The position numbers and the translations under genes were made by a program. From contig NZ_PDJG01000001.1 of NCBI RefSeq assembly GCF_002564005.1, positions 3,348,001 through 3,412,000 of the forward strand: 64,000 nt of DNA, in the 5' to 3' direction. The stretch's first letter is position 1. Each line of letters starts with the position of its first letter. Below are positions 16,198 through 23,222 of the stretch, one piece after another. Source of the DNA: Sanguibacter antarcticus. GTDB taxonomy: Bacteria > Actinomycetota > Actinomycetes > Actinomycetales > Cellulomonadaceae. The notes below the pieces were generated by a model. The model saw nothing but the letters and a program-made list of their open reading frames with translations, searched no databases and was not told where the DNA came from.

Positions 16198-18576
16198 ATG
16201 CTCGAACTGGGTTCTGCCAGCATCACGATCGTCAGCGTGATCGCCGTCATCGGTCTCGCGTGTCTCGTCGTCGCGTTCGTCCTGCGACGGCAGGTCCTCG
16301 CCGCAGACGACGGCACCGCGAAGATGCAAGACATCGCGCGCGCCATCCAAGAAGGTGCGTCCGCCTACCTCAGCCGTCAGTTCCGCACCCTCGCGCTGTT
16401 CGCGGTGGTCGTGTTCGGGCTGCTCTTCCTCCTGCCGGGAGACACCGGGATCCGCATCGGGCGGTCCGTCGCGTTCCTCGTCGGCGCCGGGTTCTCTGCC
16501 TCGATCGGGTACCTCGGCATGTCGCTCGCGGTCCGCGCGAACGTGCGCGTCGCCGCAGCCGCCATGCGCCCAGGGGCACGCGCCGAGGGCGCCAGGATCG
16601 CGATCCGCACCGGCGGCGTCGTCGGCATGTCGGTCGTCGGGCTCGGCCTCCTCGGCGCAGCCGGGGTCGTCCTCGTCTACCGCGGCGACGCCCCCTCCGT
16701 CCTCGAAGGATTCGGCTTCGGCGCAGCGCTGCTCGCGATGTTCATGCGCGTCGGCGGCGGCATCTTCACCAAGGCGGCCGACGTCGGAGCGGACCTCGTC
16801 GGCAAGGTCGAGCAGGGCATCCCCGAAGACGACCCGCGCAACGCCGCGACCATCGCCGACAACGTGGGCGACAACGTCGGCGACTGCGCCGGGATGGCCG
16901 CAGACCTCTTCGAGTCCTATGCCGTCATGCTCGTCGCAGCCCTCATCCTCGGCAAGGCGACCATGGGCGAGGCAGGGCTCGTCTTCCCGCTCGTCGTCAC
17001 CGCGATGGGCGCGTTCGTCGCCCTCGTCGGCATCGTCATCACCAAGGTCCGTGGCAGCGAGAGCGGGCTGCGAGCCATCTACCGCGGGTTCTACGTCTCC
17101 GCGTTCCTCGGCGCCGTGCTCGCCGCGATCGCCGCGTTCGTCTACCTCCCGTCCTCCTTCGCAGCCTCCCCGGCGAGCGCCGGGCTGGCCGACGTCACGA
17201 GCGACCCCCGGCTCCTCGCGAGCCTCGCCGTCCTCATCGGCGTCGTCCTCGCCGGCATCATCCTCTGGGTCACCGGCTACTTCACCGGCACCACGTCCAA
17301 GCCGACGCTGCACGTCGCCGCGACCTCCCGCACGGGCGCCGCGACCGTCGTGCTCTCGGGCATCGGCGTCGGCTTCGAGTCGGCCGTCTACACCTCAGGC
17401 ATCATCGCGGCCGCGATCTGCGGGGCGTTCCTCCTTGCGGGCGGCTCCGTCGGCCTGTCCCTCTACCTCATCGCGCTCGCGGGCTGCGGGCTCCTCACCA
17501 CCGTGGGCGTCATCGTCGCGATGGACACGTTCGGTCCCGTCTCGGACAACGCCCAGGGCATCGCGGAGATGTCCGGCGACGTCGACGAGGCCGGCGCGCA
17601 GGTGCTCACGGACCTCGACGCGGTCGGCAACACGACGAAGGCCATCACCAAGGGCATCGCGATCGCGACGGCGGTGCTCGCCGCTACCGCGCTGTTCGGC
17701 TCGTACCGCGACGCCGTCACCACGGCGATGGCGACCATCACGACCGAGGCGAGCGGCGGCATCGTCGCCTCGATGCTCAACTACGAGATCACCTCGCCGG
17801 TCACGCTCGTCGGAGTGATCCTCGGCGCGGCGACGGTGTTCCTCTTCTCCGGCCTCGCGATCGACGCCGTGACCCGTGCCGCCGGGGCGATCGTCTTCGA
17901 GGTCCGCCGCCAGTTCCGCGAGCACCCCGGCATCATGACGTACGACGAGCGCCCCGAGTACGGCAAGGTCGTCGACATCTGCACCCGCGACTCCCTGCGC
18001 GAGCTCGCCACACCCGGGCTGCTCGCGGCCTTCGCGCCCATCGCGGTCGGTTTCGGACTCGGCGTCGGGCCGCTCGCCGGGTTCCTCGCCGGTGCGATCG
18101 GCGCCGGCGTCCTCATGGCCGTGTTCCTCGCCAACTCGGGGGGTGCGTGGGACAACGCGAAGAAGATCATCGAGGACGGCCACTACGGCGGCAAGGGGTC
18201 GCCGGCGCACGAGGCCGTCGTCATCGGCGACACCGTCGGCGACCCGTTCAAGGACACCGCCGGCCCGGCGATCAACCCGCTCATCAAGGTGATGAACCTC
18301 GTCGCGCTCCTCATCGCTCCCGCGGTCGTCGCCATGAGCGTTCCGGCCGACGCCAACCACGTCCTGCGCATCGGCGTGGCCGTCGTCGCGACGGCGATCG
18401 CCTTCGGCGCGATCATCGCGTCCCGCCTGCGGGTGGCGAGGATCGACGCCGAGACCGTGGACGAGGGCCCGGCGCCGGGGCACGACCCGTCGCACCGTGC
18501 CTCGCACCTCGCCCCGCCGACGCCGGACGAGGCACAGCAGGCGAGGTCCTCGGAGGGGGCCGCCGAGCACCGCTGA
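16198..18576 (+). CDS. hppA: Membrane-bound proton-translocating pyrophosphatase (K+-independent)
   Basis: A 792-aa polytopic enzyme (about 16 helices) coupling pyrophosphate hydrolysis to proton export. Signature DVGADLVGKVEQGIPEDDPR and ADNVGDNVGDCAGM bind the Mg-pyrophosphate; the second half has the repeat-like DNAKKIIEDG. The diagnostic motif is GNTTKA with K481: lysine at this position marks the K+-independent H+-pumping class (K+-dependent enzymes have alanine). Ribosome site AAGGAGG lies a few bases before the ATG. The C-terminus carries an extra hydrophilic tail of about 40 residues. It appears monocistronic, with a GC hairpin immediately after the stop and a CRP-type site in front. 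Confidence 0.95.
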   Translation: MLELGSASITIVSVIAVIGLACLVVAFVLRRQVLAADDGTAKMQDIARAIQEGASAYLSRQFRTLALFAVVVFGLLFLLPGDTGIRIGRSVAFLVGAGFSASIGYLGMSLAVRANVRVAAAAMRPGARAEGARIAIRTGGVVGMSVVGLGLLGAAGVVLVYRGDAPSVLEGFGFGAALLAMFMRVGGGIFTKAADVGADLVGKVEQGIPEDDPRNAATIADNVGDNVGDCAGMAADLFESYAVMLVAALILGKATMGEAGLVFPLVVTAMGAFVALVGIVITKVRGSESGLRAIYRGFYVSAFLGAVLAAIAAFVYLPSSFAASPASAGLADVTSDPRLLASLAVLIGVVLAGIILWVTGYFTGTTSKPTLHVAATSRTGAATVVLSGIGVGFESAVYTSGIIAAAICGAFLLAGGSVGLSLYLIALAGCGLLTTVGVIVAMDTFGPVSDNAQGIAEMSGDVDEAGAQVLTDLDAVGNTTKAITKGIAIATAVLAATALFGSYRDAVTTAMATITTEASGGIVASMLNYEITSPVTLVGVILGAATVFLFSGLAIDAVTRAAGAIVFEVRRQFREHPGIMTYDERPEYGKVVDICTRDSLRELATPGLLAAFAPIAVGFGLGVGPLAGFLAGAIGAGVLMAVFLANSGGAWDNAKKIIEDGHYGGKGSPAHEAVVIGDTVGDPFKDTAGPAINPLIKVMNLVALLIAPAVVAMSVPADANHVLRIGVAVVATAIAFGAIIASRLRVARIDAETVDEGPAPGHDPSHRASHLAPPTPDEAQQARSSEGAAEHR

Positions 18577-18591
18577 GCCCGCAGCGCGGGC
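18577..18591 (+). terminator. Short GC hairpin after hppA
   Basis: GCCCGC, AGC, GCGGGC forms a perfect six-pair stem directly after the TGA. There is no U-tract, and a three-base loop is tight, so its strength as a terminator is uncertain. Confidence 0.4.
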
Positions 18592-18619
18592 AGCGCCAGC
18601 AGGATCTAGCCTGGTGCGC

Positions 18620-19339
18620 ATGGTGGCAGACGTCCGGGTCCTCAGCTACAACATCAAGGAGCTCTCGCTCGACGAAGAGGCGGTCGTCGAGGTCCTGCGC
18701 GAGACGCACGCCGACGTCGTCGCGCTCCAAGAAGCGACCCGGCACCCCACGGGCCGGTGGCGCATGCACCGTCTCGCACGGCGTGCAGGGATGACCTGCG
18801 TCGTGGCCGGCGGCGGTCCGTGCGGGTCCTTCACGACAGCCCTCTTCGTCCGCGCAGACCTCGCCGGGCGCGTCGTGAGGGCGAGCGGACGGCCGCTGCG
18901 CTGGAAGTGGTGGTACCGCAGGGCGCGGCTCGCCTGGCCGACGCGGCGCGGCTACGCGGTCGTCGATCTCGGAGACGTCGTCGTGGTCTCGGTCCACCTC
19001 GGGCTCGACCCTCGAGAGCGTGCCGACCACTGCCGGCAGCTCCAGACCGTCGTCGACCGGCTCGGCGCGGACCGCTGCGTGGTCGTCGGGGACCTCAACG
19101 AGACGCCGGACGGTCCGAGCTGGGCTGCGCTGGGACCGCAGCTGCGTGACGCGGCCCTTGAGTCGAGCGCGCCCGGAGCGCAGGACGCGACCTTCTCCGT
19201 CGCGCACCCGCGCAAGCGCATCGACGCCGTGCTCGTGGGCAGGGACATCGAGGTCGTGCAGGTCGAGACGCTCCGCTCCCCGGCCGCGCTGCGCGGCAGC
19301 GACCACTTTCCGGTGCTCGCAGAGCTGCGTCGGCACTGA
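18620..19339 (+). CDS. Endonuclease/exonuclease/phosphatase family protein
   Basis: A 239-aa protein with the full EEP fold order: LSYNIKEL at the N-terminus, metal-binding Glu in VVALQEATRH, VSVHLGLD, the catalytic VVGDLNETPDG (D, N) and the final GSDHFPVLAELR (catalytic His). The family covers exonuclease III, DNase I-like nucleases and sphingomyelinase/inositol phosphatases; the sequence does not show which substrate applies. There is no signal peptide. The ATG at 18620 (or GTG at 18614) is preferred because upstream in-frame residues are Arg-rich, low-complexity readthrough over hppA. Confidence 0.85.
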   Translation: MVADVRVLSYNIKELSLDEEAVVEVLRETHADVVALQEATRHPTGRWRMHRLARRAGMTCVVAGGGPCGSFTTALFVRADLAGRVVRASGRPLRWKWWYRRARLAWPTRRGYAVVDLGDVVVVSVHLGLDPRERADHCRQLQTVVDRLGADRCVVVGDLNETPDGPSWAALGPQLRDAALESSAPGAQDATFSVAHPRKRIDAVLVGRDIEVVQVETLRSPAALRGSDHFPVLAELRRH

Positions 19340-19436
19340 CAGCAAGGCCAGGAGCAGCCGTTTCAGCGGACGCATGGGGAGTTGTACCCCGGTACGTGGC
19401 TTGCACCGGCCTCCTGGCAGCACCCACTATTGCCGC

Positions 19437-19865
19437 ATGACAACTCACATGAACCGAAAGTCTCTCGTGGCTGCGTCCGGCGCCACGCTGCTCCTCGCCA
19501 CGCTCCTCACCGGGTGCGGGAGCAGCGGAGGAGACGTCGAGGCGTTCTGCGACGACGCAGGAGCCATCGTGGACGGTTCGTTCCTCGACGACGTCGACGC
19601 CAACAGCACCGACGACCCCGCGGCCGTCTACGACACCGCGCTCGAGCGCGTCGACAAGGTCGACCCGCCCAGCGACATCGAAGAGGACTGGACGATGACC
19701 ACCGAGGCGATGCACACCTACCTCGAGGGCATGGCCGACCTCGACCCGGAGTCGGACACCTACTCGGACGACATGGACACGCTCATGGGCACTGTGGACC
19801 AGGAGTCGCTCCAGACGGCGAGCGACAACATCGAGACGTACCTCAGCGAGAACTGCGAAGCCTGA
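19437..19865 (+). CDS. Small secreted lipoprotein, paralogue of the next gene
   Basis: A 142-aa protein with a lipoprotein signal peptide: basic MNRK, hydrophobic LVAASGATLLLATLL and lipobox LTGC. The mature part is very acidic (Asp/Glu-rich) and contains FCDDAG ... DGSFLDD and ends YLSENCEA, with two cysteines likely to pair. The same skeleton (FCTSVTSLADGSLLE ... YASEHC) recurs in the next gene, so the two are tandem duplicates. No known domain recognised; anchored on the outer face of the membrane. The start could also be the ATG four codons later (19449). Confidence 0.75.
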   Translation: MTTHMNRKSLVAASGATLLLATLLTGCGSSGGDVEAFCDDAGAIVDGSFLDDVDANSTDDPAAVYDTALERVDKVDPPSDIEEDWTMTTEAMHTYLEGMADLDPESDTYSDDMDTLMGTVDQESLQTASDNIETYLSENCEA

Positions 19866-19906
19866 CCTCAGGCGTGGCTGGCAGCTGCCCGGCCATCGAA
19901 AGACGC

Positions 19907-19955
19907 GCATCGAGAGACCTCCCGACGGGGTGGTCTCTCGTGCGTTCTTCCTCTG
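19907..19955 (+). terminator. Rho-independent terminator between the two lipoprotein genes
   Basis: CGAGAGACC (19911-19919) and GGTCTCTCG (19932-19940) form a perfect nine-pair stem; the loop can fold further (CCC/GGG). The T-rich stretch GTTCTTCCTCT follows. It separates transcription of the first lipoprotein from the second. Confidence 0.7.
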
Positions 19956-19971
19956 ATCTGAGAGCTGCCCA

Positions 19972-20400
19972 GTGAGAGCAACGCCGCTCGATGCACGTGC
20001 CGCGACCGCCGTCGTCCTGAGCCTCGCCGTCCTCGGCACCGCCGCGTGCGGCTCGACGCAGGACTCCGACGAGGCGGCAGCATTCTGCACGAGCGTGACG
20101 TCTCTCGCGGACGGATCCCTTCTCGAGGGCCTCGACCTCACCACCGTGGAGACGCTCTCGGCCGACGACCCCGCGCTCGTCGCAGCGCAGGACGCGCTCG
20201 CGGAGCTCGAGGCCGTGAGCGCACCACCCGAGGTCGCCGACGAGTGGCGCACGGTGCTCACGCCGTTGGCAGGCTTCCTCGATGCCCTGGGCGCCACGGG
20301 CGCGGACGGGACGCTGGACGACCTGGCTGACGCGCTCGTCGCGCCCGAGGTCGTCGAGGCAGGCACCGCGGTGGACGCGTACGCCTCCGAGCACTGCTGA
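19972..20400 (+). CDS. Small secreted lipoprotein, paralogue of the preceding gene
   Basis: A 142-aa protein starting at GTG, with signal peptide (AATAVVLSLAVLGTAAC, lipobox TAAC) and an acidic, Ala/Leu-rich mature part. FC near position 38, DGSLLEGLD and the terminal VDAYASEHC align with the previous lipoprotein, which has the same length. No enzyme motif is visible. The GTG start is tight against the upstream terminator, so its promoter must overlap that region. Confidence 0.72.
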   Translation: MRATPLDARAATAVVLSLAVLGTAACGSTQDSDEAAAFCTSVTSLADGSLLEGLDLTTVETLSADDPALVAAQDALAELEAVSAPPEVADEWRTVLTPLAGFLDALGATGADGTLDDLADALVAPEVVEAGTAVDAYASEHC

Positions 20401-20461
20401 CCTGAGCCCGCCCACCGACCTGCCGGCCGACCGGCCGGTCACGGTGAGGAATCATGGACGC

Positions 20462-22084
20462 ATGACTGTGCCTGCTCCCGACCGTGTCCGTCCTCGCCCG
20501 GCTCCCGCGTCCGACGCGCTCGTGGGGGCTGACGCGCCTGTGGTCGACCGGCGTCTGGTCGATGCGCTGCGCGCCGACCTCGGCACGAGCGACTTCACCG
20601 TCGACGGCATCGAGGCAGAGCTCGGCCCGGTCGCGGCGGCGGCTCTGCACCGTGAGCAGACCCTTCCCGCCCTGCGGGCCACGACCGGCGAGCAGGGCGG
20701 CCGAGCGGTGCTCACCCGGCTGTTCGTCCTCGGGGTCGAGGTCACCTCGGCTGCGCTCGACGCCGCGCTCCCGACCCTCGGGTCCGAGGGTGCAGCGCGG
20801 CTCGGTCTCGTCGAGCGGGCAGGCCACGCGCCCGGCGACAGCGTCCGGGCGCGCGTCGACCTGCGGCCCTACGCAGCCATGGACGCGGGCGGGCCGGTGA
20901 ACTGGTGGCTCGCGTCAGACCTCGGCGAGACCACGACGGGGCGCAGGCTCTCGGCCGACCACGTGCTCGGCGCCGGAGGAGCGTCGACGACGCTCGCCCA
21001 GGTGACCGTCCGCACCTACCGCGACCGGGTGCTCGACCTCGGGACGGGGTGCGGGGTCCAGGCGCTGCACGCGTCGCGACACGCACGCGAGGTGGTGGGC
21101 ACAGACATCTCTGCGCGCGCACTGCGTTTCGCAGCGCTCAACGCGGCCCTCGACGGGGTCGCGCTCGACCTGCGGCTCGGGTCGATGCTCGAGCCGGTCG
21201 CGGGCGAGGCCTTCGACCTCGTCGTCTCCAACCCGCCCTTCGTCATCACGCCTCGTCACCTCGGTGCCGGCGCGACCACCATCCCTACCTACGAGTACCG
21301 CGACGGCGGTCGCGCCGGCGACGACCTGGTCCGTGACCTCGTCACGAGCGTCGGGCAGGTCCTCGCCCCGGGCGGGGTCGCCCAGCTCCTGGGCAACTGG
21401 GAGCACCGTCGCGGCGAGGCTTGGACGGAGCGCGTCGGGGAGTGGCTCGACGCGTCGGGTCTCGACGGGTGGGTCATCCAGCGCGAGGTCCAGGACCCGG
21501 CCGAGTACGCGGAGCTGTGGATCCGCGACGGCGGGACCACCCCCGAGCGCGAGCCTGGCCCGTGGGCCGAGGCGTACTCGGCGTGGCTGGAGGACTTCGC
21601 GTCCCGGGACGTCGAGGGCATCGGCTTCGGCTTCATCACGCTGCGGCGCCCGCTCGACGGCGCACGGCCGACGCTCCGACGTCTCGAAGAGCACAGCGGC
21701 GCGCTCGAGCAGCCGCTCGGGACGTTCCTCGCGCACAGCCTCGACGCTCACGACTGGCTCGTCGCACGCAGCGACACAGCCCTGGCCGACGAGCGGCTCG
21801 TCGTGGCGGGCGACGTGTCCGAGGAGCGCTTCTACACCCCGGGGGCGAACGACCCGAGTGTCGTCGTCCTCCGGCAGGGTGGCGGGACCGGGCGAGCGAT
21901 CCACGCGTCGACGTCGCTCGCGGCGCTCGTCGGCGCGTGCGACGGCGAGCTGTCGGTCGGTCAGATCGTCGGCGCCATCGCCTCGATCTTCGACGTCTCG
22001 GTCGACGACCTGGCTGCCGAGCTTCTCCCGGCTGTCCGTGGGCTCGTCCGGGACGGGTTGCTCGTGCGTGCTGACACCATGTGA
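20462..22084 (+). CDS. HemK-like class I SAM-dependent methyltransferase with actinobacterial flanking domains
   Basis: A 540-aa protein. The central domain has the SAM-binding VLDLGTGCG (190-198), a second acidic motif VVGTDIS, and the N6/N5-type catalytic NPPF (257-260) in VVSNPPFVIT, as in HemK/PrmC and RsmC-type enzymes acting on glutamine or adenine/guanine amino groups. It is flanked by a ~170-residue N-terminal and a ~200-residue C-terminal region, an architecture conserved in actinobacteria. True PrmC is about 280 aa, so this is a different subfamily and the substrate is unknown. The ATG at 20462 is chosen; upstream in-frame residues lie inside the preceding gene. Confidence 0.82.
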   Translation: MTVPAPDRVRPRPAPASDALVGADAPVVDRRLVDALRADLGTSDFTVDGIEAELGPVAAAALHREQTLPALRATTGEQGGRAVLTRLFVLGVEVTSAALDAALPTLGSEGAARLGLVERAGHAPGDSVRARVDLRPYAAMDAGGPVNWWLASDLGETTTGRRLSADHVLGAGGASTTLAQVTVRTYRDRVLDLGTGCGVQALHASRHAREVVGTDISARALRFAALNAALDGVALDLRLGSMLEPVAGEAFDLVVSNPPFVITPRHLGAGATTIPTYEYRDGGRAGDDLVRDLVTSVGQVLAPGGVAQLLGNWEHRRGEAWTERVGEWLDASGLDGWVIQREVQDPAEYAELWIRDGGTTPEREPGPWAEAYSAWLEDFASRDVEGIGFGFITLRRPLDGARPTLRRLEEHSGALEQPLGTFLAHSLDAHDWLVARSDTALADERLVVAGDVSEERFYTPGANDPSVVVLRQGGGTGRAIHASTSLAALVGACDGELSVGQIVGAIASIFDVSVDDLAAELLPAVRGLVRDGLLVRADTM

Positions 22085-22153
22085 TATCCCGTCCGTCCAG
22101 CACGTCGACGCGCCCTGCCCAGAATCGTCACACGCCTGGCATAACGTTGCACC

Positions 22154-23164
22154 GTGAGTCTCGACCCTTCGCCGCGCCCCGCAACACCGCACGACGACGC
22201 ACCGTCCCAGCCTGACGGGACACCTGTGCCCCGGGTCGTCCCGCGTGCCCTGCGCGTCTGGGCGGTGTTCCTCGCGGCCACGGCCGCAGCCGGCACCCTC
22301 GCCGTGTGGCGCTACTTCGTCGGGTCGACCACCGGACAGGCTCTCGACCAGATGGCCTTCGACGGCGCGACCTACGGGCGCGGCACGCTCTGGGTGGTCG
22401 CCGAGCCCGTGCTCGACGTCGTCTCCATCTCGTTCGTCGTCGTCGGCATGACCGTCGCCATGGGGATCGCTCTCGTGCGTCGGCGCTGGAACCTTGCCGC
22501 CCAGGTCGTCGTCCTCGTCGTCGGGGCGAACCTCACCACGCAGGTCCTCAAGAAGTTCGTGCTCGACCGCCCCGACCTCGGCTACGACTCGTGGGGCAAC
22601 AGCCTTCCGAGCGGGCACACCACCGTCGCTGCGTCGGTGTCCGTGGCGCTGGTGCTCGCCGTCCCGCGCGGGGCACGCCCGCTCGTCGCGCTCTTCGGTG
22701 CCACGTACACGGTCGCGACCGGCATCTCGACGCTCGTCGGCCAGTGGCACCGGCCGAGCGACGTCATCGCCGCGATGCTCGTCGTGCTCGCGTGGGGCGC
22801 TCTCGTGTGCGCCTTCTCGTCCGAGTCCGCGCTCGATCCCCTGTCGGAACGCCCGGTGGTCCTCGAGAGCCCTCGTGACTACCAGATGCACTCGTCGTCG
22901 ACCACGCTCGCCGTCGCGCTCCTTGCCGTCGTGGGTGTCGCAGCCGGTGCGATCGCCGGGTGGGCGCTCCTCGAGACTGCCTCCATCGTGTCCGGCGAGA
23001 CGGCAGCCAGGGGGCGCTCCGGGTTCATCGCGTACGTCGGCGGAGCCGGCGGTGTCGCTGCGGTGACGGCCCTCGTGTTCGCCCTTCTGCTCGGCCTGCG
23101 GCAGGGGGTCGCCCGCCCCTGGCGTCGCCCGTCCCGGTGTGACGGGCATTCACAGAGGCCGTAG
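22154..23164 (+). CDS. PAP2-family membrane phosphatase
   Basis: A 336-aa protein with about seven hydrophobic segments. The three phosphatase motifs are KKFVLDRPD (KxxxxxxRP), SLPSGHTT (PSGH) and STLVGQWHRPSD (SRx5Hx3D, but with Thr in place of the Arg). PAP2 enzymes dephosphorylate lipid phosphates or undecaprenyl diphosphate at the outer membrane face. The N-terminal ~30 residues are Pro-rich and cytoplasmic; two extra C-terminal helices follow the catalytic core. GTG start at 22154. Confidence 0.85.
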   Translation: MSLDPSPRPATPHDDAPSQPDGTPVPRVVPRALRVWAVFLAATAAAGTLAVWRYFVGSTTGQALDQMAFDGATYGRGTLWVVAEPVLDVVSISFVVVGMTVAMGIALVRRRWNLAAQVVVLVVGANLTTQVLKKFVLDRPDLGYDSWGNSLPSGHTTVAASVSVALVLAVPRGARPLVALFGATYTVATGISTLVGQWHRPSDVIAAMLVVLAWGALVCAFSSESALDPLSERPVVLESPRDYQMHSSSTTLAVALLAVVGVAAGAIAGWALLETASIVSGETAARGRSGFIAYVGGAGGVAAVTALVFALLLGLRQGVARPWRRPSRCDGHSQRP

Positions 23165-23222
23165 GCTGCCGAAGAACCCTTCGTCGTGCTCAGCTCGACC
23201 TCGTCATGGAAGCAGGCCTTGA

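Noticed and set aside
20915..23149. 744-codon open frame antisense to the methyltransferase and PAP2 genes
   Set aside because: Same high-GC shadow effect; both sense genes have clear catalytic motifs.
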